Position numbers and translations under genes: made by a program
Notes under the pieces: generated by a model
Database searches by the model: none
The model's input: only the letters and a program-made list of their open reading frames with translations
Told to the model about the DNA's origin: nothing
Shown: piece after piece, positions 8,101-13,959 of the stretch
Layout of the letters: every line of letters starts with the position of its first letter
How positions within the stretch are numbered: position 1 is the stretch's first letter
Source of the DNA: Candidatus Kerfeldbacteria bacterium
GTDB lineage: Bacteria; Patescibacteriota; Patescibacteriia; SBBC01
Reading direction: 5' to 3'
DNA: 17,178 nt
NCBI GenBank assembly: GCA_016204645.1
Contig: JACQKI010000058.1
Location: forward strand, 1 to 17,178

Positions 8101-8407
8101 GGGGCAGGGCTTGGTCATCGAGGCGCAGCGGGTGCAGCTGGTCGTTGCTCCAGAACCGGAGCTGCGCGGCTACGGCCTCGGCCCCGGCTTCGTCGGCGGT
8201 TAGCCACACACGCTGCCGCAGCCGGTCGTTGTTGCGCAGCCGGGAGATGAGAAAGGTCTTGGCCGAGAGCGGTCCCACGCCGGACAGGCGCCTCTGCCCG
8301 CTCAGTTCCTCAGACACAAATCCCGGCAGTCGCGCCGGCTCGGCAAACAGGTCGATCGGGCTGATCAAACCGCTGGATTCGGGTTTTTTGGCGATCGGCT
8401 TCGTCAA
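5198..8407 (-). CDS. mfd: Transcription-repair coupling factor Mfd
   Basis: Mfd displaces RNA polymerase stalled at DNA damage and recruits UvrA for nucleotide excision repair. In the 1069 residues, the UvrB-like N-terminal region includes GTFARRGGIVDIFP (170-183). The RNA-polymerase-interacting CarD-like domain begins with PGDYVTHLDHGIARFLG (391-407). The helicase motor has Walker A GDVGFGKTEVA (538-548), the DEEQ box IIIDEEQRFG (636-645), TATPIPRTL (665-673) and, further on, NGLDLPNVNTLIVDNA and QLRGRIGRG. The C-terminal TRCF domain follows. The protein is somewhat shorter than E. coli Mfd, mainly at the N-terminus. The start given is TTG at 8407; there is no Shine-Dalgarno and the frame stays open a little further upstream without ATG, GTG or TTG, so the exact start is uncertain. 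It stands alone, ending at the shared terminator. Confidence 0.97.
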   Translation of the reverse strand: MTKPIAKKPESSGLISPIDLFAEPARLPGFVSEELSGQRRLSGVGPLSAKTFLISRLRNNDRLRQRVWLTADEAGAEAVAAQLRFWSNDQLHPLRLDDQALPRLLRRLLLAEPVWLVASVSAFERSVLPRPAFKDLTLHLQAGDALRPAELSQSLARIGYGFETTAHDPGTFARRGGIVDIFPIDADYPVRLEFDGRTLAGLHRLRGSKLGPLIRELTITPSQLTTTSGATLFSYLDGGQTLFVLSDPDQLGTVAPRWEAWSAVLAPYRSVIFETFSDETTQALDFHQAPFYHRDFEALGADLARYQREGWAVGLATERAKEVGQLFEHVRVAAPKVVRIDRPDALLTGFSAAEYKLLFLTDQEIFGRTERHIQATGKHKIDLAFMAELKPGDYVTHLDHGIARFLGMTKQQVDGHEREYFTLEYAGGDKLFVPVEAADKVSKYIGLANPKLHRLSGSNWYQLTRKIRDETLVLAQELLKLYAQRATTEAVAFSGTTDAERQLAASFPYQETDDQQQAINDVFQDLTKDTPMDRLVCGDVGFGKTEVAIRAAVRAAVRGTQVAVLSPTTILTQQHYDTFINRLQGLPLTIDLLSRFKSEKEQQQTLVRLATGDVDIVIGTHRLLSKDVIFKDLGLIIIDEEQRFGVKDKEQLKELRRQAHVLTLTATPIPRTLNLALSGIRDVSIIETPPEGRLPIETIIQPFADTTTASAIRKEISRGGQVYYVYNNVETIELALAKLKRLVPEASYAVAHGQMDEHKLSQVMADFDTGKVQVLVCSTIIENGLDLPNVNTLIVDNAGRFGLAQLYQLRGRIGRGSRQAYAYFLYQSTKLAGGPKKRLQALHEARDLGAGFQLALRDLEIRGTGNILGKEQHGQVAAIGLNLYTRLLAQAIEELKTGIKQEALRDIIIDLPLDIGIPKSIVPSEPKRLKFYQEMANLVGINDLREFKKKIFGEKDVPQPLHNLFDLLEIRLLAQKTHITSIAVTKTSVEGVSHQKLTIEFSNMITPKMIERLITKNQKWDFTTKLVKIDFAELGTKWLQQLKAYVRLFEREPEPVKAAETSETPAPQT

Positions 8408-8442
8408 TTGATCGGTCGGTTCACGTATTTCCAGGCTTTCAT

Positions 8443-8476
8443 CGGCCTTGCCCTTGACAGGGTAGACCGGCCTTGC
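8443..8476. repeat. 9-bp direct repeat flanking a -35 box
   Basis: CGGCCTTGC occurs at 8443-8451 and again at 8468-8476, start-to-start distance 25 bp. The first copy is just upstream of the TTGACA box and the second abuts the -10 box of the candidate ncRNA promoter. The placement fits a tandem operator. Confidence 0.5.
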
Positions 8477-8482
8477 TAAGGT
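8454..8482 (+). promoter_or_regulatory. Promoter of the candidate orphan ncRNA
   Basis: TTGACA (8454-8459), a 17-bp spacer and TAAGGT (8477-8482) form a plausible sigma-70 promoter pointing into a region with no credible protein gene. The -35 is perfect and the -10 matches TATAAT at three of six positions, including the first two and the last. Transcription would begin near 8489. It points away from mfd, whose start is at 8407. Confidence 0.55.
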
Positions 8483-8488
8483 GATCTC

Positions 8489-8921
8489 TTGGCTTAAAAA
8501 TGCTCCTTTGATGGCAACGTGGTAGCCTTTGGTACCTACGGCCCTACTTGCAAGCGGCGAACGGAGGACTACCCCTCCTAAGCCCTCTCAGTAGCCATAA
8601 GTTAAGGTGTGTGTCGTTTTCGGCGTACATCTTACGCTTGTAAGTAGTACCGTGGGTATTGAAGTGGGAGTGGAACGTGACACGGTGAGTTTTCCGTTTG
8701 AGCTAGTTCCGCGTCGACTCGCAATCGACCCTAGCGAGCATCGCGTTTCATCTCCCAGCATGTCCGGGGTTGGGAACGGGGCGTTGCCTCGTCTGCGGCC
8801 GGCGAGCAGCGCTACCAACCAACCCCGTTGCCTTAGCACCGGCCTGGCATGGCACCATCAGCCATGTTGCAGCCGCCCCTGGGCGCGCCCCAACTCTCAC
8901 GCTGGCGCGCCCTTATTTTTT
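8489..8921 (+). ncRNA. Candidate structured non-coding RNA of about 430 nt, family unrecognised
   Basis: The interval between mfd and pth lacks a credible protein gene, yet the + strand has a promoter (8454-8482), a U-tailed terminator (8881-8921) and many compensating inverted repeats. GGAGG 8563-8567 pairs CCTCC 8574-8578. CTTAC 8631-8635 pairs GTAAG 8640-8644, nested in GTAC/GTAC and in GTGTC 8611-8615 with GACAC 8679-8683. GCTAG 8702-8706 pairs CTAGC 8731-8735, enclosing GTCGA 8713-8717 and TCGAC 8725-8729. CGGGGTTGG 8765-8773 pairs CCAACCCCG 8819-8827, enclosing an arm with GCGTTGC 8781-8787 and GCAGCGC 8806-8812. CATGGC 8848-8853 pairs GCCATG 8861-8866. The size resembles RNase P RNA or tmRNA, but I see neither the GAGGAAAGTCC core of RNase P nor the T-loop, CCA end or tag frame of tmRNA. 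Ends are approximate. Confidence 0.5.
8881..8921 (+). terminator. Intrinsic terminator of the candidate ncRNA
   Basis: GGGCGCGCC (8881-8889) is perfectly complementary to GGCGCGCCC (8904-8912) and is followed by TTATTTTTT (8913-8921). The tail is on the + strand only, so it ends a + strand transcript, although the nearest annotated gene (pth) is on the - strand. The pth stop codon (8897-8899) lies in the loop. Confidence 0.8.
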
Positions 8922-9463
8922 GCGGTCAACTCGGTCATCAAAGAAGCGGCGGCCTGGGCGATGATTCCGTCGGGCGCGGTCAATTGCTGCTCTTCTTCGG
9001 GCGTAAAGTTTTGCAGCACGTAGTCCTCGGCGGCCAAGCCGTACTGACGGTTGCTGCCCACGCCGATCCGCAGACGGTGAAAGGCCTTCGACCCGAGCGC
9101 CCGGACGATCGACTCGACGCCCTGGTGACCGGCGCTGCCGCGGTCAAATGCCGGACGCAGCTCGCCGAACAGTACATCGACGTCGTCGTGGACGACCCAC
9201 AGCCGGTCTAAGAGTACCCGGTAGAACTTGACGAACCGTGCCACCGGCTGGCCGCTGCCGTTCATGAACGTCTGCGGCTTGAGCAGGAAAATCCGCGGCT
9301 GGCCAGCGGTGTGCGCGACTGCGGCATCACCTTCGTGGTGCCAGTCAGCGGCCTGATCCAGTGTTGATCGGAGGGCATCAACCACCCGGAAGCCGAGGTT
9401 GTGGCGGTTTGATTGGTACTGCGATCCGGGGTTGCCAAGCCCAACAATCAGACTGGCTTTCAT
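8897..9463 (-). CDS. pth: Peptidyl-tRNA hydrolase
   Basis: Pth recycles peptidyl-tRNA dropped from ribosomes by cleaving the ester bond between peptide and tRNA. The 188-residue length matches the family. Signature residues are Asn11 in VGLGNPG, catalytic His21 in NRHNLGF, Asn68 in FMNGSG and Asp93 in VVHDDVDV. The motif usually written GHNG reads GHQG here, so the conserved Asn near position 114 is Gln. The ATG at 9463 overlaps the stop of the LCP gene by 4 nt (ATGA), so the two are translationally coupled. The 3' end runs into the antisense terminator of the candidate ncRNA: the last codons (KNKGAPA) are the complement of its stem and T-tract. Confidence 0.95.
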   Translation of the reverse strand: MKASLIVGLGNPGSQYQSNRHNLGFRVVDALRSTLDQAADWHHEGDAAVAHTAGQPRIFLLKPQTFMNGSGQPVARFVKFYRVLLDRLWVVHDDVDVLFGELRPAFDRGSAGHQGVESIVRALGSKAFHRLRIGVGSNRQYGLAAEDYVLQNFTPEEEQQLTAPDGIIAQAAASLMTELTAKNKGAPA

Positions 9464-10944
9464 GACGAGGTCGTCCGTTTTGCCGTTTGGGCCTGCAGGT
9501 AGTCTGCGCCGATGACTAACAGAATGTCAGCTTGGTCTGCCGGTTCGGGGAGCGTGGCCTGGCTGCTGTTGCGGTTGCCGTTCAGCAGCGCCGGGACCAT
9601 GCCAGGGTTCAGCAGGGTCGATCCGGGAGTGGTGGCGGCCAGGCCGAGGTAGGATGACAAGCCACGGAGCGTGTAGGGTTTGCCACCGTTGGTGTAGTCG
9701 ACCAGCCAGCTGACGGCGGTGCGTTCGGGCGCCCGACCCGTCTCGACCGCAATAATTGGAAAACCGAGCGACTCGAGGTTGGCAACGATCGCCTTGCCCG
9801 TACCGCTCCGACCGCTGGCATCGCGGACGACGATCCGGGCATTTTCTTCGGCGTAGCGGGCGAGCGAAAAGATGTTGTTGGCGAACGCCTGCACCGCCGC
9901 AAAGCCGCTGTCCTTAGGGACCAGCAGGAAGGCGCCGTCCAGGCCGGTAGCCACCTTGAGCAAGCCGTTCGGGCTGCTGTCGATGACGTGGCTAGTGATC
10001 GCGGTTCGGTCGACTTCCCGGACCAGCTTAGCCAGCCGCAGCAGCTCCCAGACTTCCATGTTGGTCCGGGTGTGCGTCCCGAGCGAGCTCAGAACGTTTC
10101 CGATTCGGACGGGGTTGACGATCGTGCCGAGGGAAAAAATTTTTTCCTGCAGGGCCTGCAGGACCAGCTGCTGACGGGCGCTGCGGGCGAAGTCCGAGCC
10201 TTCTCCGTTGTTGCCGTGGCGCGAGCGGACGAACTTCAGGGCGGCGTCGCCGTCCATGGTTTGCGGGCCGGCGGTAAAGGCGATGGTCTGGTAGCCGAAG
10301 TCTGCGGTCGGGTACTCGCGATCGACGAAGCTGCGAGCGACCGTCAGGTTCATCCCGCCGAGGTCGTCCACGATCTTGATGAAACCACTGAAGTCAATCC
10401 GGCCGAAGTAGTGGATGGGCAGCCCGGTGACCCGAGCGACCAGGTCGGACGTCAGCTGCTCGCCGCCGCCGGGGTAGTCCATGTCTTGACCGAAGGCGTT
10501 GGCGTTGTTAATTTTTCGAACGCCGTAGCGCGGGATATCGACGGCCAAATCGCGCGGAACGGAAATCAGCGCTACCTGCTTGGTCGACGGCTTGAGGCTG
10601 GCGACGATGATGGTGTCAGTCAGGAGCGGTCCTTCGTGGCCGGGTCCGCCGATCCCGAGCAGCAGGATGTTGATCCGGTCGTCGGCCTCTCCGTTCAGCT
10701 GTGCGTCGCGTTTCGACACGATGTGCCCGAGCTGCTCGAAGACCGACACCCGACGGTTGCCGTCGGGGCTGGTGTTGACCGCGGCCAGCAGCCGGTAACC
10801 GACCAACCCGACGAACAGCATTACCACGGCTGTCAGCGCGCCCCCGACTTTCCACCAATACCAAGATTTCCGTCGTGGCAAAGGTTGCGCCGGCGCCGGC
10901 TGCGGTGGTTTCAGGTGTGGGGTTTGCAAACGCTGAATCGGCAT
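9460..10944 (-). CDS. LCP (LytR-CpsA-Psr) family protein with LytR_C domain
   Basis: LCP proteins attach polymers such as teichoic acids or capsule to peptidoglycan from lipid-linked precursors, acting outside the membrane. The 494 residues show a Pro-rich cytoplasmic start, one basic-flanked membrane helix (about 34-54) and the LCP catalytic domain (about 90-270). That domain includes LLTDTIIVAS (Asp110), SVPRDL (Arg131) and KFVRSRHG (Arg240/Arg242), the polyprenyl-phosphate-binding Asp and Arg positions of the family. The C-terminal part (about 367-440, VVRDASGRSGTGKAIVANLE onward) resembles a LytR_C domain. The ATG at 10944 has a weak AGGACGG upstream and a good promoter at 10966-10995. 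It is first of a two-gene operon with pth. The natural polymer substrate cannot be told from sequence. Confidence 0.93.
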   Translation of the reverse strand: MPIQRLQTPHLKPPQPAPAQPLPRRKSWYWWKVGGALTAVVMLFVGLVGYRLLAAVNTSPDGNRRVSVFEQLGHIVSKRDAQLNGEADDRINILLLGIGGPGHEGPLLTDTIIVASLKPSTKQVALISVPRDLAVDIPRYGVRKINNANAFGQDMDYPGGGEQLTSDLVARVTGLPIHYFGRIDFSGFIKIVDDLGGMNLTVARSFVDREYPTADFGYQTIAFTAGPQTMDGDAALKFVRSRHGNNGEGSDFARSARQQLVLQALQEKIFSLGTIVNPVRIGNVLSSLGTHTRTNMEVWELLRLAKLVREVDRTAITSHVIDSSPNGLLKVATGLDGAFLLVPKDSGFAAVQAFANNIFSLARYAEENARIVVRDASGRSGTGKAIVANLESLGFPIIAVETGRAPERTAVSWLVDYTNGGKPYTLRGLSSYLGLAATTPGSTLLNPGMVPALLNGNRNSSQATLPEPADQADILLVIGADYLQAQTAKRTTSS

Positions 10945-10965
10945 GCGTTTCGTGCCGTCCTAGAA

Positions 10966-10995
10966 AGTATAGCCCTGGCCGATGACGACCGTCAA
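10966..10995 (-). promoter_or_regulatory. Promoter of the LCP-pth operon
   Basis: On the - strand, TTGACG (10995-10990) and TATACT (10971-10966) are separated by 18 bp. Transcription would start near 10959, leaving a leader of only about 15 nt before the ATG at 10944. Confidence 0.75.
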
Positions 10996-11015
10996 TCCCC
11001 GACGGCCGGCCGGCC

Positions 11016-11060
11016 GCAGCCGATTTCGCACAAACCTTGATCAGCCTCTCGGTCGGCTGC
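11016..11060. repeat. 8-bp inverted repeat between divergent promoters
   Basis: GCAGCCGA (11016-11023) and TCGGCTGC (11053-11060) are perfect inverted repeats 29 nt apart, ending directly at the -35 box at 11061. They lie between the LCP promoter and the tRNA leader promoter. They could bind a regulator or fold in an antisense transcript; the following TTGATTTTTG is T-rich. Confidence 0.4.
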
Positions 11061-11089
11061 TTGATTTTTGTCGAAAACGGTGCTACACT
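11061..11089 (+). promoter_or_regulatory. Promoter of the tRNA-Val transcript
   Basis: TTGATT (11061-11066), a 17-bp spacer and TACACT (11084-11089) form a good sigma-70 promoter. The start would be near 11096, about 163 nt upstream of the mature tRNA. This is long for a tRNA leader. Confidence 0.7.
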
Positions 11090-11095
11090 CTCGCT

Positions 11096-11258
11096 ACTTT
11101 GCGCTAAGATTAGCCAAACGTTCCAAGGCCACTTAGCTCCCCGTAAACGACTCCTTGGCTCGTCGTTCACGGGGCAGGCGGCTGGTGACCCCGCACCAAA
11201 GTTCGCTACGCTCACTTGGTACGGGGCCAGGGAGCGCCTCTCAATATTACTAACGCTA
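11096..11258 (+). ncRNA. Structured leader or independent small RNA upstream of tRNA-Val
   Basis: This noncoding stretch folds into a convincing three-way junction. Arm 1: CCCCGT (11139-11144) and AACGAC (11146-11151) pair with GTCGTT (11162-11167) and ACGGGG (11169-11174), with one mismatch. Arm 2: CCCCG (11189-11193) and ACCAA (11195-11199) pair with TTGGT (11216-11220) and CGGGG (11222-11226). Closing helix: AGGC (11126-11129) and GCTCC (11136-11140) pair with GGAGC (11231-11235) and GCCT (11236-11239). The arm 1 loop contains CCTTGG, complementary to CCAAGG at 11123-11128, so a pseudoknot is possible. It is not a 5S, 6S or SRP RNA that I recognise. It may be a processed precursor leader or a separate RNA. 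Confidence 0.5.
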
Positions 11259-11335
11259 GGTCGCATAGCTCAGCTGGCTAGAGCGTACGGTTCACATCCG
11301 TAAGGTCCCTGGTTCGAGTCCAGGTGCGACCACCA
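11259..11335 (+). tRNA. tRNA-Val (anticodon CAC)
   Basis: A complete cloverleaf is visible. Acceptor GGTCGCA (11259-11265) pairs with TGCGACC (11325-11331). The D stem is GCTC/GAGC. Anticodon stem TACGG/CCGTA encloses loop TTCACAT, with CAC at positions 34-36 reading GTG codons. The T stem is CCTGG/CCAGG with loop TTCGAGT. The discriminator A is followed by an encoded CCA (11333-11335). The tRNA lies 82 nt upstream of lepB, with no U-tailed terminator between them, so read-through into lepB is possible. Confidence 0.97.
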
Positions 11336-11417
11336 GCCAAGTAGAAAGAGAGCCAGAGGTCGTCCCGCCACCGGGCGGTACAGTCGCCACCAGCGGTCAG
11401 CCAACCAGAACGACAAC

Positions 11418-12071
11418 ATGGATACCAGCAACCCAACTTCCGGTCGAACACCGCCCCGTCCGCGTCCGCCGCTGCGGCGCCGGTCGATCGTCCCGAGTTT
11501 TTCCGAGTCGGCCGCCTCCTTCATCATCGAAGTGGCCAAGGTGGTGGTTATTTCATTGGCGATCATCATTCCGGTTCGCTACTTTTTGATCCAACCGTTT
11601 TACGTCAAAGGCGCTTCGATGGAGCCCAACTTTTTTGATAATGAGTACCTGGTGGTGGACGAAATCTCGTACCGCTTCAGCCAGCCGAAACGCGGCGACG
11701 TGGTAGTGCTGCGCAATCCGCGTCACGAGTCCGACTTTTTCATTAAGCGCATCGTCGGTTTGCCGGGCGAACGCGTAGAAATCATCAACGGCGAGGTCAA
11801 CATGTACAACGCCGACTTTCCTAACGGGATTACCCTGGACGAGTCCGAGTACTTGCCGCCGGACACGCGGACCACCGGCACGGTCGACCAAACTCTGGGC
11901 GACGGCGAGTACTTCGTGCTCGGCGACAACCGTGAGTCCAGCTTGGATTCGCGGTTCTTCGGGGCTGTGACTCGCCGCGAAATCATTGGTCGAACGTGGA
12001 TCCGGGCTTGGCCGGTCAACCGCCTGCAAATCCTCCCGCGGCCGGCGTACCAACCCGCAATCGGGAGCTGA
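11418..12071 (+). CDS. lepB: Signal peptidase I
   Basis: LepB cleaves signal peptides from secreted proteins at the outer face of the membrane. The 217 residues begin with a Pro/Arg-rich cytoplasmic tail, then one membrane helix (about 35-57). The catalytic Ser67 is in GASMEPNF and the general-base Lys110 in FFIKRIVGLPGE. Family box E, GDNRESSLDSRFFG (169-182), is intact. The ATG at 11418 has no clear Shine-Dalgarno. hisS follows 4 nt after the stop. The large Ig-like protein at 14728 has a signal sequence and is a plausible client, though that is only inference. Confidence 0.96.
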   Translation: MDTSNPTSGRTPPRPRPPLRRRSIVPSFSESAASFIIEVAKVVVISLAIIIPVRYFLIQPFYVKGASMEPNFFDNEYLVVDEISYRFSQPKRGDVVVLRNPRHESDFFIKRIVGLPGERVEIINGEVNMYNADFPNGITLDESEYLPPDTRTTGTVDQTLGDGEYFVLGDNRESSLDSRFFGAVTRREIIGRTWIRAWPVNRLQILPRPAYQPAIGS

Positions 12072-12075
12072 ACGG

Positions 12076-13485
12076 ATGCCGTCCGTCAAGCCAGAACCGG
12101 CCGCCGCTCCGCCCGCTGCAGGACCGCTCGAGAAGGTCAAGGGTCAGCCGCAGCAGCTGCGCGGCATGAAGGACATTCTGCCCGCTGACCAGCCGTACTG
12201 GGATGCCGTTCGTCAGGCGGTCGAGCGGCTGGCGGTCGGAGCCGGCTTCGCCCGGATTGAGACGCCGGTGCTCGAGGCGGCCAGCCTGTTCAACCGTACC
12301 GTCGGGCAGGAAACCGACATCGTCGAAAAGGAAATGTACACGTTCCTCGACCGAGGCGGAGACAAGGTGGCGCTGCGGCCGGAAAACACTGCCGGCGTGG
12401 CCCGGGCGTACCTCGAGCACGGGATGGTGAGTTGGCCGCAGCCGGTCAAGCTATGGTACCTCGGCTCGTTCTTCCGGCACGACCGACCGCAGGCCGGCCG
12501 TTACCGACAGTTCTGGCAGTTCGGGTTTGAGGTGCTCGGCGACGGACACCCGGTGATCGACGCCATGCTGATTTACCTGGCGGTGACGGTCTACCGCTCT
12601 TTCCAGGTTCCGGTCGAGATCCAAATCAACAGCCTGGGGGACAAGAACTGCCGGCCGGCTTACCTCCGGCTGCTCGGCGAGTACTTCCGGACGCGCAAGA
12701 ATTCGTTGTGCGAGGACTGCAAGCGTCGGCTGCAGAAAAACCCGCTGCGCATCCTCGACTGCAAAGTCCCCGATTGTCATACCGTCAGCCAGGATGCGCC
12801 GCAGATCGTTGATCATCTCTGCCAGGCCTGCAAGGATCACTTCGTCCACGTGCTCGAGTACCTCGGCGAACTCGAAATTCCCTATAACCTTAACCCGCGC
12901 GTCGTCCGGGGGCTCGACTACTACACCCGGACCGTCTGGCAGGTCGTGGAAGAGGGCGCACTCGAAACTGGCGGTCAATCAGACTTGGGCGGCGGCGGAC
13001 GGTACGACGATTTACTCGAGCAGCTCGGCAACCGCCAGGTTCCGGCCGCCGGTTTTGCCAGCGGCGTTGAGCGGCTGATTATCAAGATGCGCGAGCGCCA
13101 GTTCGCGCCGAAGGTCGAGTCGCCCGACGTCTTCCTCGCGCAACTGGGCGAGCCGGCCCGGAAAAAATGTCTTAAGCTCTACGACGTGCTCCGCTCGATC
13201 GAGCTCAAGGTGGTTGAAGCATTTTCCAAGGACGGTTTAAAGCCCCAGCTCGAGGTCGCAAACCGGCTGGGAGTTAAGTACGCGCTGATTGTCGGTCAGA
13301 AAGAAATCATGGATGACACGATTCTGATTCGGGATATGGAAAACGGTATCCAAGAAGTGGTCGACTTCAAGAAGGTCGTGCCGGAAATTCAGAAACGCTT
13401 AGCTAGGGTCGCGGCTGCACCGACCGACGGACGGTCGAAGGCAGCGCCGGCTGAACAGGGATCGAGCAGTGGCGGCGAATCCTGA
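12076..13485 (+). CDS. hisS: Histidyl-tRNA synthetase
   Basis: HisRS charges tRNA-His with histidine. I start it at the ATG at 12076, with GGGAG about 8 nt upstream and 4 nt after lepB; the frame continues 30 codons further upstream inside lepB. The 469 residues carry a 27-residue Pro/Ala-rich N-terminal extension before QLRGMKDILP. Class II motif 2 is in FFRHDRPQAGRYRQFWQFG, the histidine motif in RGLDYYTRTVWQ and motif 3 in AAGFASGVERLI. The insertion region has paired cysteines (CEDC, CKVPDC, CQAC), a possible metal site. The C-terminal anticodon-binding domain ends with a low-complexity tail (PTDGRSKAAPAEQGSSSGGES region). It overlaps the HIT gene by 17 nt. Confidence 0.96.
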   Translation: MPSVKPEPAAAPPAAGPLEKVKGQPQQLRGMKDILPADQPYWDAVRQAVERLAVGAGFARIETPVLEAASLFNRTVGQETDIVEKEMYTFLDRGGDKVALRPENTAGVARAYLEHGMVSWPQPVKLWYLGSFFRHDRPQAGRYRQFWQFGFEVLGDGHPVIDAMLIYLAVTVYRSFQVPVEIQINSLGDKNCRPAYLRLLGEYFRTRKNSLCEDCKRRLQKNPLRILDCKVPDCHTVSQDAPQIVDHLCQACKDHFVHVLEYLGELEIPYNLNPRVVRGLDYYTRTVWQVVEEGALETGGQSDLGGGGRYDDLLEQLGNRQVPAAGFASGVERLIIKMRERQFAPKVESPDVFLAQLGEPARKKCLKLYDVLRSIELKVVEAFSKDGLKPQLEVANRLGVKYALIVGQKEIMDDTILIRDMENGIQEVVDFKKVVPEIQKRLARVAAAPTDGRSKAAPAEQGSSSGGES

Positions 13486-13819
13486 TTGCCTGTTTTGTAA
13501 GATTGCGGCAAAGGAGCTGCCGTCGAGCATGGTCTACGAAGACGACCAGCTGGTGGCGTTTAAGGACATCCGTCCGGTCGCCCCGGTCCACCTGTTGATC
13601 GTGCTGAAGCGGCACATTGCGTCGGTCGCCGAGCTGGCCCCGGAAGACGCACCGCTGGTCGGCCAGATGGTTCGTCGCGCCCAGCAGCTGGCCAGCGAGC
13701 ACGGGGTTGCGGATCAGGGGTACCGCTTAGTGTTTAACGTCCGCCAGCACGCCGGACAGGTGGTCGATCACATCCACCTGCACCTAATCGGCGGGCAAGC
13801 CTTAGGCCGAATGGCCTGA
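13469..13819 (+). CDS. HIT family nucleotide-binding hydrolase (HINT-like)
   Basis: HIT proteins of the HINT branch hydrolyse nucleoside phosphoramidates and related nucleotide conjugates. The 116-residue length and the start NPDCLFCKIAAKELPSS are typical. The histidine triad is HIHLHLIGG near the C-terminus, with the central His as nucleophile. The GTG start at 13469 lies inside the end of hisS (17-nt overlap), implying translational coupling. A weak AGGG is about 8 nt upstream. The aligned CLFCKI start supports this start. The in vivo substrate is unknown. Confidence 0.93.
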   Translation: MAANPDCLFCKIAAKELPSSMVYEDDQLVAFKDIRPVAPVHLLIVLKRHIASVAELAPEDAPLVGQMVRRAQQLASEHGVADQGYRLVFNVRQHAGQVVDHIHLHLIGGQALGRMA

Positions 13820-13857
13820 GAACCTCGGAGGAAACCCTAACCGTTTCCATTCCGATT

Positions 13858-13897
13858 ACCCGCTCGTCAGCGCTGCGGACGTGACGGGTTTGATTTT
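13858..13897 (+). terminator. Weak intrinsic terminator after the HIT gene
   Basis: CGTCA (13865-13869) pairs with TGACG (13882-13886), extended by ACC/GGT across a bulge, and is followed by TTGATTTT. The tail merges with the -35 box of the rpsU promoter. A second small hairpin, GGAAAC (13830-13835) with GTTTCC (13843-13848), precedes it. Confidence 0.4.
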
Positions 13898-13924
13898 GAC
13901 GCGGTGATGCTTGTGTGGTATACT
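13896..13924 (+). promoter_or_regulatory. Strong promoter of the rpsU-yqeY operon
   Basis: TTGACG (13896-13901), a 17-bp spacer and TATACT (13919-13924) closely match the sigma-70 consensus. The start would be near 13931, giving a leader of about 60 nt to the rpsU start. Confidence 0.85.
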
Positions 13925-13959
13925 CACGACGCTTTTTTAACGATTGGCGTGAATAAAAA

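Noticed and set aside
8588..8839. 83-codon - strand frame in the mfd-pth gap
   Set aside because: GTG start without a ribosome-binding site, no recognisable features, and low-complexity basic composition.
8489..8921. Identity as RNase P RNA or tmRNA
   Set aside because: The length fits, but the conserved GAGGAAAGTCC core, the tmRNA T-loop and CCA end, and a tag frame ending in Ala-Ala are not visible.
8607..9023. 138-codon + strand frame between mfd and pth
   Set aside because: It crosses the terminator stem and the 3' end of pth, lacks a ribosome-binding site, and overlies many RNA hairpins; a non-coding RNA explains the region better.
9988..11040. 350-codon + strand frame opposite the LCP gene
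   Set aside because: Antisense to an unambiguous LCP domain and running into the promoter region; its product looks like complement-strand composition (Asp, Gly, Val, Arg rich) with no motif.
11986..12075. Upstream start of HisRS inside lepB
   Set aside because: The residues are the shifted frame of lepB; the ATG at 12076 directly after the lepB stop has a ribosome-binding site.
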